Assembly: GCA_029531795.1 (NCBI GenBank)
Contig: JAPEIS010000015.1
Location: 1,798,001 to 1,862,000, forward strand
Length of the DNA: 64,000 bases
Direction of reading: 5' to 3'
DNA from: Sclerotinia nivalis
Taxonomy: Eukaryota; Ascomycota; Leotiomycetes; Helotiales; Sclerotiniaceae
In this document: piece after piece, positions 34,687-47,037 of the stretch
How the letters are laid out: each line of letters starts with the position of its first letter
How positions within the stretch are numbered: the first letter of the stretch is position 1
Position numbers and translations under genes: made by a program
Notes under the pieces: generated by a model
What the model was told of the DNA's origin: nothing
The model's input: only the letters and a program-made list of their open reading frames with translations
Database searches by the model: none

Positions 34687-37600
34687 GTAAACTTTGAAGT
34701 TCCAAGCGTTATTTTTTTATTATAGATTTTATAATTGTATTCCATTGTTGTATATTTAGATGAAAAATAAGCGATTAAATGTAAGATATTATTATTATTG
34801 TATTACAAAAGAATTTCTTCTGAAGTTCAATTGGAAATATCGATTTCCAAAATAGTTTTCTGTTTGTAATCGAAGTATATCAAAACCGGTACTATTATAA
34901 AAATCATTTTTAAAACATCAAAAGCTTTTATATAATCTATAATCCATTCTTATATAATATTCTTCCGTAAGAGATCGTTGAAAGAACAACAAATCTTTGA
35001 AAAATCTTTTATAAAATGTTGATAGAAGTTAACAAAGCTAAAAAATCGTTATAAATCCTTTATATACAAAAACAATTTCCAAAATATAATAATCGTAACC
35101 TTTTCTTGATCTATTTCGATATCTTCAATTGTAATAATAAAATCTAGATACTTTGTTTTTGTAATTTCGAATTCACATTTATTGATATCAATCTATAATC
35201 CAACATCCATTAGCTTTTGAATTACTTAACGAATATACTTTTTATATTCTACAGGATTATCGAAGTAGATTAAGATATCATCGAGATATATAATACAATA
35301 TTTGTCCAACTCATCGAAAAGTATATAATTAATATAATATTGGAACAATATAAACACATTACAAAAACCAAAAGATATAATTAGAAATTCAAAAAAACCA
35401 AAACAAATAATGAATATAGTTTTCTATTCATTCTTTTCAACAATTCGCAACTTATTGAACACTACAATAATATCAAATTTGATATAAATTTTTGTATTGT
35501 AAAAAGCGTTCAATATTTCGCAAATAATAGATAATAAATAACGATTCTTTATAATAATGTTATTGAATCCTCGATAATCTTAACAAATACAGACCTTCCC
35601 TTCAAGCTTAATAGCTAATAGCAAAGAAGAGATATACTATAATTTCGATTCCTGAATGAACTTTTTGAAGAGATTATTATCGAATCATTTGTATACTATT
35701 ATCAACTTCATTAATAACAAAAAACGGTTTTTGAAGTAAAGTAATTCTTTACCAAATATCAATTCAATTTTATGATCCTAGATTCGGCGAGATAGTAGTT
35801 TATCTGTATAATATAGAAAAAAGACGGGAAGTTTATCTTATAATTATATAGGGAATCTTTATTGTATTTGATCATTATTAAAGGAAGATTTACCGATTAA
35901 AAATTTATCGATATCAGTTTCAGAAACCTTCTGTAGATAAAGCAACTTATAATAATCGTATACAAAATTATAAAATTGTAGCAAAGTTTTAGAAAGCATC
36001 TCTACTATATTATTTTGTCTTTGTAAAATCGATCGAAAATCCTTTTCTATAAATATCAGAAACAATATAATCTAATATAGATAATCTTATTCAACAGTTT
36101 TCTATACAATATCCAATTCATTCTATATCAATCGGATAACCCGAATGTTATCTTATTAGCAAAACGAAATAAAACTAGAAACTTGTAATCAATAAATATC
36201 ATCTATATTTGGATTTGTACCCTTATAAACGGATATAAGGAGTTCCTCAACAAAAAGCAAAAACAAATAGTTTTTTAGATTGTAAACAAAGCGATATCAA
36301 TCTGCAACCTTCAAAATCGATTTTGAATATAGACAATTAGAAATCATTTATACTTGATTATTTGATTCTCTATAATGCTTTGTTCGATAATAATTCACAT
36401 CAAATATCAAATCTTGCTGAAATTCGAAATCAACAAAAGAATCATTAAATTATAATATATAATCCTCATTCGATATCTCTTCGATAGAAGGTTTTTTATA
36501 AAAAGCTCTTTTAAAAATAGAAAACGTTTGAATAGATAAAAAATCAATATCATCCTCTGAACAATCCTCAATATAGAAAAAGCAATATTTATAATCTGTA
36601 TATTTAACTTTTATATCAAGATTAATAAAGAATTTATTTAAAGATTTAATAATATCAACAATCTATTGTAAGATAACTTTTACTAAATCCTTTTATTCCT
36701 TAACCAGAGATAAAATCGTTGATATATTAACTAACTCTGAATCATAATATACCGAACAATTGGAAATACAATAATTTGAAAAGAATATTAAATTTATCTC
36801 TATCCAATTGATAATAGGATTGTAATATTATAATTATAATAAATCAAAGATTAATAATATCTCTAATGAAAATTAAATAATATAAAAAGACCAATACTCA
36901 TAATGATTCCTTATAATGATTTCTATCACAAAATATTCTATAATTCTATTGATAACTTTTCCATCGATAAATCGAAGTTTACAAAGAAAAAATAAGAATT
37001 GTATTTTGATATTGTATTTGAAAACAAAAGAACGATTAATAAAAGCTTCCCCGGAATATTTATTATCAATAAGATTTATAACAATAAAAAAGTTTTTATA
37101 TATAAAGAATATAATAATTTTAACAAATAGAGATTTGTTATTTATAAAATTGAATTACAATAATTTATATCTATCCATTCCTCGATTTATCTTTTTGCCT
37201 TTAGTATTCCTTCACAAACGATTTTTCGTAAAAATTAGTCTTTTCCCTATTCAGGATTTTCCTTAATTGAACCAAATATAAAAACAACTTCCTCTGATTC
37301 GATATAACTTTACCATTATACCTGATTCAGATATTATTGATTTTATATCCAATTACCAATATATCCTCCTCGAAATCCATCACAACCATTGTTAGACCTA
37401 TTAGTACTTTGGAAAACCAAAGCAACAATATATTAAATAGAGACCAGATTAATTGAAATAATAATATTATAATTGAAAAAGACATTAACAGAAGTTTATT
37501 TACTAGAAAAAAGATTACTATTGATATTATAAATAATATAACAATCAATCTAAAGATAACCGATTTTACTATAACAATTACAAGAAACTACAGGATTAAA

Positions 37601-38520
37601 TTTCTTTTTTTTATTTTGCTGATTTTTTTGCTATTATCTCTTTTACTTTATTGTATCAAGATCTATAAGATTATCATTGTCAACAACAAATACATTACCA
37701 GAATTTTTGTTATAATATTCAACATTACGAAGATTCTGATTTCAAATAGAAAATTTCTTTTATCAATCATCAATATTGTCAGCAATACAAGGGTTCGAAT
37801 TATCAATAATTAAAGTTCGGAAAGAAACAATAATCTTTTGCTTCATTATATTAACGATCTCGTAATCAAACTTATAACAAAAGTTAACCAAATAAAACAA
37901 TATAAAGAAGAAAACCAAAAAGGATTCCTTTGAATTTATAGAAAGTTTATCGAATTTGAATGAAACTTTCTTTTCAATGTCCACAAAGATATATAATTTG
38001 TCCAATTTGATCAAAAACGAAACAACAAAATCGAAACAAATAAAATCATCAACAAATCTAATGATATCTATAATATATTCTTATCGCATTTAATTATCAA
38101 AAAGATTAATAGTATAACTAATCTTCTTTTATTCAGAAACAAAGAATTATAAATCGACTATCCAATAAAATTGCAAACCCAACTTCCAAGATTAATAATC
38201 CTCTTAGCGAATAAGAATATTAGATTTTTCGTTTTTAAAAACAAATAGATTCTTTTGAATTTAGCAAAAAGTAATTGGTTTCTAACCAGTAGCAATACCA
38301 TCAACGTCCAATTGAATTTGCTTGTCGACTAAGATACAAAAAAACCCAACGTTTTCCGCTTTGCATTCCTCAATCTTATTTATTTGAATAACGATATAAA
38401 TAATTTAAATAATAAAGCAATCTTCAATAATAAAGAAAATATAATTTAGATAAACAATTTATTCATCAAAACCGATAACAAGATTTGGTATTACCAAAAC
38501 ATCCAATTCTACTAGGATTT
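34687..38520 (-). pseudogene. gag and 5' half of pol, minus family C element
   Basis: The minus strand reads gag (38014-37763: FDKLSINSKESFLVFFF, then YKFDYEIVNIMKQK), protease region, and reverse transcriptase/RNase H fragments up to 34687, where the inserted C element breaks it. A readable minus frame at 36065-35859 is part of the region between protease and reverse transcriptase. Confidence 0.65.
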
Positions 38521-38992
38521 GCATAATAATAAACTATTAATCAAAAACTCATTGAATTTCGATACAAAGTCCCTCAATAGAAGTAAAAATCGCATCATCA
38601 ACAAATATAGAACCAAAAACTATTATAAAAAGAATTACAATTATACAAAAGTAATCAATAAAGAAACTATAATTATACAAAAACAATCAATAAAGAAAAT
38701 ACAACTATACAAAAGTAATATACACACAAAATACAATCGTATAAAAACAATCAAAAACAAATACAAAAGCCTATGAATAAATATAATCACACAAAAGCAA
38801 TCAAAAATCAAAAGTTATACAAAAGCGAATAAAAAAGGCTACACAAAAGCAAATAAGAAACACAACCATACAAAAACAAGTGAATTACAATAACACAAAA
38901 GCAATCGAAAACAGATACAGAAGCCTACAAATGATTTGGCAAGGCCAAATCACTTTATAAAATAATAAAGTCTTTAAAAGGGTAATACAAAC

Positions 38993-39154
38993 TATCACAA
39001 TAAGGGAAAAGGTATATATAAAGTTGATCTATAATTATACTACAAAAAAAAAAGAAGATCAAGAAGGTAACCTGATTATATAGAAATGAGTACATATATA
39101 TATACCTAAAGCATACATGATCACATACAGGTGAAGGGGGATGAACCCGTAACA
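38993..39154 (-). repeat. 5' LTR of the minus family C element
   Basis: 162 bp; the plus strand starts TATCACAATAAGG and ends GAACCCGTAACA, followed by the target copy ATTGT. Confidence 0.85.
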
Positions 39155-39159
39155 ATTGT

Positions 39160-40054
39160 AGATCTACCGATTATTATATAAAAGATTATTTGTTTTCAGA
39201 TAATCGTTTTGTATAAATTAAAATTAGCTTTATTAATCTTATCCCACTATTCTTTACTCTATTCTTTGTTTAGATTCAATTATATACTATATCATTATAT
39301 AATCTATCCCCTCTCGATTCCCCGAATTCAAAAAACGGAGTCTGTTTGGTATAAATCGTTATCAAACGAAAGTTCTATATATACTATATCTATCTGCTAT
39401 TATAATTCGAGATTTATCTTTTGTTAAAGAAACAAACAATCAAATAAATTTAATAATATTGTTTATTATTGTTCTATTAATATTTAATCGATCCTATTTC
39501 ATTTATACTATAATGAATAGCAAATACAAAGAATATACTTTCGCAAACCGAAATTGGATTAAAGTTATTAAACTTCCAATATACAAATTATTTGTTCTAT
39601 TCAAAATCATTAGATTCGATAGAAAAATATTGTCTGAAAATCGAATAGATTGTTATATTCTAATTGATCTACAAATCAACAATTATTATAAAAAAAGATC
39701 AAAAATCTATATTATTGAATTAACTCATTATTCGATTATTTTAAGGTTGGTTTAATTAAAGAAGTACAATCTCTATATCGGATTTGTATTTAATACCTTT
39801 CGTTTCGATAATGAGTTTTGTTAGAAGTCCTATAATATGTTTATACAATTATCGAGTATCCGAATTTTATTCGATATTTTTAATAAAATTTGTTCTATTT
39901 ATCCATCGTTTTGTTCTAAAATGTTAAAAAAAAAAGATATAATAAATATTTCAATCCAAGTTTGCTTGATATATATTTATCGAAATTATAAGATATTCCA
40001 AGTTAATATCGATTTGATAGATTAAATTCTAAAAGAAAAAGAAGATTTTGTTTC
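39160..40054 (+). pseudogene. gag end / protease region, inner B element
   Basis: Continues the B gag interrupted at 25525. Decayed text such as IQLYTISLYNLSPLDSPN and, at 39459-39755, a protease-like frame with KSTIELTHYS-like text. It is interrupted at 40055 by another family C element. Confidence 0.55.
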
Positions 40055-40217
40055 TGTTACGGGTTCATCCCCTTTTATCTGTATATAATCATATGTGTCT
40101 TAGGTATATATGTATGTATTCACTTCTATATAGTCAGGTCATTTTTTTGATCTTCTTTTTTTCTTTGTAATATAATTATAGATCAACCCTATATATACCT
40201 TTTCCTTTATTGTGATA
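40055..40217 (+). repeat. 5' LTR, third C element
   Basis: 163 bp, TGTTACGGGTTC...TGTGATA, with extensive C-to-T decay in the middle. The palindrome seen at 27920 is degraded here. Confidence 0.87.
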
Positions 40218-40282
40218 ATTTGTATTACTCTTTTAAAAGCTCTATCACTTTACAAAATAATTTGACTTTACCAAATCATTTA

Positions 40283-40575
40283 TAGGTTTTTGTATTTGTT
40301 TTCGATTGCTTTTGTGCCGTCGTAATTCGCTTGCTTTTGTGCAATTGTATTTCTTATCTGCTTTTGTGCAGCTTTTTTATTCGCTTTTGTACAGCTTTTG
40401 ATCTCTGATTGCTTTTGTACAATTATATTTATTCGTAAGCTTTTGTATCTGTTTTTGATTGCTTTTGTACAATTACATTTTATATATATATTGTTTTTGT
40501 ATGATTACATTTTCTCTATTGATTGCTTTTGTACAATTGTAGTTTCTTTATTGATTACTTTTGTACAATTGTAAT
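40283..40575 (+). repeat. Leader minisatellite of family C (CTTTTGT core)
   Basis: About ten imperfect copies of a unit with core GCTTTTGTRCAATTR, spaced 15-40 bp, between the 5' LTR and gag. This is the best-preserved example of a feature shared by all three C elements. Confidence 0.8.
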
Positions 40576-40659
40576 TCTTTTTACAATGGTTTTTGATTCT
40601 ATATTTGTTAATAGTACAACTTCTACTTTTATCGAAAGAGTTTATACTGAAATCCAACG

Positions 40660-42060
40660 AATCTTCAGTCAATAGTTTATTATTATACAAATCCTAACAG
40701 AATTGAATATTTCGATAATATCAAACTTTGTTATTGGTTTTGATAAACAAATTATTTATTTAAATTATATTTTCTTTATCATCGAAGATCGCTTTACTAT
40801 TCAAGTTACTTATATTACTATTTAAACAAATAAGATCAAGGAATGCAAATCGGAAAACGTTAGGCTTCTTTGTACCTTGACTGACAAACAAGCTCAGCTG
40901 GATACCGATAATATTATTATTGGTTAGAAATCAATTAGTTTTTGTTAAATTCAAAAGGATCCGTTTGTTTTTAAAAATAAAAGATCTAATATTCTCATTT
41001 GTCAAAAGGATTATCAATTCTGAAAATTGAATTTGCAATTTTGCTAGATGGTTGATTCATAATTCTTTGTTTTCGAACAAAAGAAGATTAGTTATATTAT
41101 TAGTTTTTTCGATAATTAAATATAATAAAAGTATATCATAGATATTACTAGATTTATTGATGATTTTATTTGTTTCGATTTTGCTGTTTTGTTTTTGGCC
41201 AAATTGGATAAATTATATATTTCTGTAGATATTGAAAAAGAAGTTTCATTCAAATTCGATAAGCTTTTTATAGATTCAAAAGAATCCTTTTCAGCTTTCT
41301 TTTTTATATTGTTTCATTTGATTAATTCTTATTACAAATCTAATCATAAGATTATTAATACGATAAAGCAAAAGGTTATTATCCCTTTCTGAACTTTGAT
41401 TATTGATAACTTGAACTTTTGTACTATCGACGATATTGATAATTGGTAAAAGAAATTCTTTATTTGAAATCAGAATCTTTGTAACATCAAGTATTATAAC
41501 AAAAATTCTGATAATACATTTGCTGTTAATAATAATAACCTTATAGATCTCGATATAATGAAATAGAAGAAACAATAACAAAAAAATCAGCAAAATAAAA
41601 AAAAAAAGTTTAATTTTGTAGTTTCTTGTAATTATTATAATAGAATCAATCATTTTTAGATTGATTATTATATTATTTATAATATCAATAGTAATCTTTT
41701 TTCTGACAAATAAGTTTTTATTAATATCTTTTTCAATTATAATACTGTTGTCTCAATTAATCTGGTATCACGGTGGTGGTAGGGTGCTTTAAGATATGAT
41801 GATATTCTACGAAGAAGGAAGAAGGTGCTAGGAAGAGCGCCAACTATATGGGGGATGGGTGCCTTAGGCAGCCATGCAGACTAGCTAGGAACGGGTTACG
41901 AACCCGTGACATCTGGCCTCTATTCAATATACTATTGTTCTGGTTTTCCGAAGCGCTAATAGGTCTAACAATGATTGTAATGGATTTCGAGGAGGATATA
42001 TTGATAATTGGGTATAAAGCCAATAATATTTGAATTAAATATAATAGCAAAACTATATCG
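40660..42060 (+). pseudogene. gag, third C element
   Basis: The readable part 41189-41392 has LAKLDKLYISVDIEKEVSFK and FDKLFIDSKESFS, the same gag as at 28962. The coding text is interrupted by the solo LTR at 41766 and resumes after 41916 with EALIGLTMIVMDFEEDI. Confidence 0.65.
41766..41911 (-). mobile_element. Near-intact solo LTR inside the third C element
   Basis: 146 bp with balanced composition in very AT-rich surroundings. On the minus strand it starts TGTCACGGGTTCG and ends CACCGTGATA. The target duplication TCTGG is perfect (41761-41765, 41912-41916), and the empty site is present at the matching position of the innermost C copy (near 29530). It shares short motifs with the C LTR (GCCTWAGGCA, ATATAGT, CTTCTTCCT) but belongs to a separate subfamily. 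Confidence 0.85.
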
Positions 42061-43699
42061 AATTAAAGAAGATTATTTTTATATTTGATTCAATTAAAGA
42101 AAATCCTGAATAAGGAAAAGACTAATCTTTACGAAAAATCTTTTATGGAGAAATATTAAAAACAAAAAGGTAAATCAAGGAATGGATAAATATAAGTTAT
42201 TATAATTCAATTTTATAAATAACAAATCTTTATTTATTAAAATCATTATATTTCTTATATATGAAAACCCTTTTACTATTATAAATCTTATTAATAATAA
42301 GTGCTTTAGGGAAGTTTTCATTGATTGTTGTTTTGTTTTCAAATATAATATTGAAATACAATTCTTATTTTTTCCTTACAAATTTCGATTTATCAATGGA
42401 AAGGTTGCCAATAGAATTACAGAATATTTTGTAATAGAAATCGTTATAAAAGATTATTATAAATATTGGTTTTTTTATATTATTTAGTTTTTATTAAAGA
42501 TATTGTTAATCTTTGATTTATTGTAATTACAATATTACAATCCTATTATCAATTAAATAAAGATAAATTTAATATTCTTTTCAAATTATTATATTTCCAA
42601 TTATTCAGTGCATTATAATTCAAAGCTAATTAATACACCAACGATTCTATCTCCAACCAAAAAACAAAAGGATCTAATAAAAGTTATTCTACAATAGATT
42701 ATCGATATTATTGAATCTTTAAATAAATTCCTTATTGATTCTAATATAAAAGCTAAATATATGGATTATAAATATTGCTTTTTTTATATCGAAAATTGTC
42801 CAAAGGATAATACCGACTTTCTATTTATTCAAATATTTTTTGTTTCTAAAAAAGCTCTTTATAAAAAATCTTCTATTGAAGAAATATCAAACAAGAATTA
42901 TATATTACAATCTAATGATTCTTCTATTGATCTCGATTTTCAGTAAAGTCTAACATCTAATATAAATCATTATCGAATAAAGTATTATAAAGAATCAAAT
43001 AATCAGATATAGATAATTCCCAATTACCTATATTCAAAATTGATTTTGAAGATTGCAAATTAACATTACTCTATTCACAATCCAAAAAACTATTTGCCCT
43101 TACTTTTTGTTAAGGAATTTTTTATACCCATCTACAAAAATACAAATCCAAATATAAATGATATTCATTAATTACAAACTTCTAGTTTTATCTTATTCTG
43201 CCAACAAGATAACATTCAGACTATCCAATTGATATAAAATGAATTAAATATTATACAGAAAACTATTAAACAAAATCATTTGCAATAGATTATATTGTTT
43301 TCAACACTTACAGAAAAAGATTTTCGATCGATTTTATAAAGGCAGAATAATATAACAAAAATACTCTCTAAAATTCCATTATAACTTCATGATTTTGTAT
43401 ACAATTGCTATAAACCGCTCTATCTACAGAAAATCTCTGAAACTAATATCGATAAATTTTTAACCAATAAACCTTCCTTTAATAATAATCAAATACAATA
43501 AAAGCTCTTTATATAATTACAAGATAAACTTTCCGCCTTTCTTTCATATTATATAAATAAATTGCTGCTTCGCCGAATTTAGAACCACAAAATTGAATTG
43601 ATACCTAGTAAAAAATCACCTTACTTCAAAAACCGCCCTCTATCGCCAATAAAGTTAATAATAATACACAAATAGTTCGATAATAATCTCTCTAAAAGA

Positions 43700-46560
43700 T
43701 TCATTCAGGAATCGAGATCGCAATATATCTCTTCTTTGCTATTAGCTATCAAATCTGAAAGAGAAATCTATATCTATCAAAATTATCGAAGATTCAATAA
43801 TATTATTATAAAGACAATACAAAAATTTATATCAAACTTGATATCATTATAGCATTCAACAAATTACAAATTGCTGAAAAGGATAAATGGAAAATTCTAT
43901 TTATCATTCGTTTTGGTTTTTTTGAATTTCTAATTATATTTTTCGATTTTTATAATATATTTGTGTTGTTTCAATATTATATTAATTATACACTTTTCGA
44001 TGAATTGGACAAATATTGTATTGTATATTTCGATGATATTTTAATCTATTTCGATAATCCTATAAAATATAAAGAACATATTCATCAAATAATTCAAAAG
44101 CTAATAGATACTGGATTACAAATTAATATTAACAAATGCAAATTCGAAAGTATAAAAACAAAATATCTGAATCTTATCATTACAACCGAAGATATCGAAA
44201 TGAATCAAAAAAAGATCACAGTTATTACATTTTGGAAGTTGTTTTTATATATAAAGGATTTACAACAATTTCTTGACTTCGCTAATTTCTATTAACATTT
44301 TATAAAAGATTTTTCAAAGATTTATTATTCTTTCAATAATCTCTTATAGAAGAATATTATATAAAAATGAATTACAGATTATACAAAAACTTTTGATACT
44401 TTAAAAAGAACTTTTACAATAACATTAGTTTTAATATACTTCGATTATAAATAGAAAACTGTTTTGGAAATCAATGTTTTCAATTGGATTTCAAAAGGAG
44501 TTCTCTCGCAATACAATGATAATAATGTTTTGTATCTAATCGCTTACTTTTTATCTAAATATATAACAACGGAATACAATTATAAGATCTACAATAAAGA
44601 ATTATTCGTTATTATCAAAGCAATAAAAGAATAACATCCGAAACTCTAGGGTTCACAAAAAGAATTCGAGATTCTTATTGATTATAAGAATCTCGAATAT
44701 TTTATAATTACAAAAGCCTTCAATCAATAGCAAATATAATAATCCGAATTTCTGTCTCAATATAATTTCCGTATAATCTATCGATCGGGAAATAAGATTA
44801 TTCGATCAAATATGTTTAACAAAAAACATAAAGATCGATTGTATCGTTTTAATCCAAATAATAAATGTTTAAAGAATCGAAAATATATTATCTTTTTCTA
44901 GAATTGTTTTAATGCTGATCTTTATAAGGATTTGATTGGGTATATCAATTTGGTATTGATAAAGATAATAATATTGTTTTATGATCAATCAATTGATACT
45001 TTAATCGATGCAATATATATTAGATCTAATATTACAAATCAATTCATTTCTGTTTTTAATGATCTATCGATAATTAAATAGCTAAAGGAGTATTGTAAGA
45101 TTCTTTGGATTGTTATATAGAATTATTCGATTCAAAATAATAGAATTTATTATCAGGATAAGCTTTGGATTTTACCAAATAATAAATTCAAATTTCAAAT
45201 TATCTATTGGATTTATTCTTCTGATTCTGTTGGTCATTCTAATCGAACTAAAACAATCGATCTTATCTTTCGTATATACTAATAGCTTAATATACATTTG
45301 GAAATCGTATCCTATGTAAAAACCTATAAACTTTGTATTCATATCAAATCATCTAAATCGACATCTCCCGGATTTTTGAAACCGCTATCTATCCCTTTTC
45401 GTATATAATCTGATATCTCAATCGACTATATTATATCGCTTCCAGATTGTATTCGCTATAATTCTACCTATAAATATATCTTGATAATAATCTACAGATT
45501 AATCAAAATGAGATATTTCATTGGTATATATATATATTAACAATAGAAAAACTAATCGATATCTTTATCAATTATATTTATATACTTCATAAACTTCCGA
45601 CCAATATCATTTCCGATCGGAGAATACAGTTTATATCAGGATTCTAATTATAACTCTTAGAGTGATTGGGAGTTATTTTAAAGTACTCTTCAGTTTTTCA
45701 TTCTCAAACAGATGATCAGATTGAATGTATTAATTCAGTTCTGAAACAGTATTTACAAGCTTTTGTTAATTATTATCAAAATGATTAATTAGATTGGCTA
45801 TTCTTAATCGAATTTACATTCAATAATGTAATTTCTGAAACGATTAATTGTTTATCTTTCTTTGCCAATTATGATTTTAATTTATACCTAAATATTGAAC
45901 CTAGTAAACCTTATTTACCGAATATAATTCTAATACAAAAACGGGAATTCTTTAAAGATAATCGGATTATAGATCATATAGAATATATCTTAAAACAATT
46001 TTGTGTTTTTGTATAATAGACAATTGCTACTTATAAAAACTATACTAATTATTATTGCTTTAATTTACCTTGTTATACAATTGATCAGAAAGTTTACATC
46101 AATACCAAGAATATGAAAACCTTATATAAAACAAAAAAGCTAGATAATAAATAGATCAATTTTTACAAAATTATTAAGATTTATTTTTATATTTACTTTG
46201 TTTAATTATCTAAAAATATTAAAATCTTTTTTATTTTTCATTATTCTCTTTTACTTTCAATTTATATTAATCTTTACTTTTCGATTCAAATAACAATTAA
46301 CAAGTTAGAATCCCTGATTATACAGAACAAAGTTTTGGAGCGGAACGATGATGAGGATGAGTTTATTCAAAAATGAATATTTGAAAGAGTTCTAAATAAT
46401 CATGATAAGGATAATTACTATTATTTGATCAAATGGAGATACTATATACCAACTTAGCAACCAGCTAATAATTTAAAGAGTAACGAGAAGATTCTTATCG
46501 AATATCATCGCCTTCATTTAGAAAAGCCAGAACCATCAGCTTGAATTCTAAAACACCTCG
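43700..46560 (+). pseudogene. pol (RT, RNase H, integrase, chromodomain), third C element
   Basis: A 110-codon open stretch at 43963-44295 carries the reverse transcriptase catalytic box YFDDILIY intact, with the downstream KEHIHQIIQKLIDTGLQINI helix and FLDFANFY. RNase H text at about 44450-44720 (EFEILIDYKNLEYF), integrase from about 44900, and a chromodomain-like end near 46370-46560 (DNYYYLIKWRYYIPT) follow with stops. Confidence 0.7.
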
Positions 46561-46869
46561 ACACTACTATATTGTAATCAGAACTATAGAATTTGTAATC
46601 GGAATCACACAATGCAATTACTATACCCATTCTACAAAGATCCATTTGTACCAAAATGATTCGTTTTGTTTAAAGGTATATTATATATTATTACAATAGG
46701 GAATATAGCATTTAGGATATCATACATTGAAGGATATCACGTTATTGGGGAATACCATACGTTTTTGTTCGGGGATTTAATTGAAAAAAGGGATCTATAT
46801 TTTTTCTTTATTTTTCTTTATTTTTTAATGCCCATTTGAGATCAAATAGATTTTTTGAGAAGAAAGTAC

Positions 46870-47032
46870 TGTTACAGATTCATCCCCTTTTACCTGTATA
46901 TAATCATATATATCTTAAACACATATACATACATTCATTTCTATATAATCAGATCACCTCCTTGACCTTCTTCTTCTCCTCGTAGTACAATTATAGATCA
47001 ACCCTATATATACCTTTTCCCTCACTGTAATA
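46870..47032 (+). repeat. 3' LTR, third C element
   Basis: 163 bp beginning TGTTACAGATTC and ending CACTGTAATA, followed by the target copy GTTTC. Confidence 0.87.
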
Positions 47033-47037
47033 GTTTC

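Larger units (their letters stand above)
25526..39154 (-). mobile_element. Family C chromovirus, minus orientation, itself split
   Basis: LTRs at 25526-25688 and 38993-39154 face left. The target duplication ATTGT is perfect (25521-25525 and 39155-39159). Reading leftward from 39154: LTR, leader, gag, protease, reverse transcriptase, RNase H, then a jump over 34686-27884, then rest of RNase H, integrase, chromodomain, LTR. Its own length without the insert is about 6.8 kb. Confidence 0.87.
40055..47032 (+). mobile_element. Family C chromovirus, plus orientation, third copy
   Basis: 6,978 bp with 163-bp LTRs at both ends and a perfect target duplication GTTTC (40050-40054, 47033-47037). It inserted into the protease/reverse transcriptase spacer of the inner B element. 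It is longer than the other C copies, partly because of a 146-bp solo LTR plus its 5-bp duplication at 41766. It keeps the best-preserved reverse transcriptase active site of the nest. Confidence 0.88.

Noticed and set aside
38519..38776. A Lys/Asn/Ile-rich 85-codon frame.
   Set aside because: It is the reverse of the C-element leader minisatellite and start of gag; the codon text reflects AT enrichment, not a gene.
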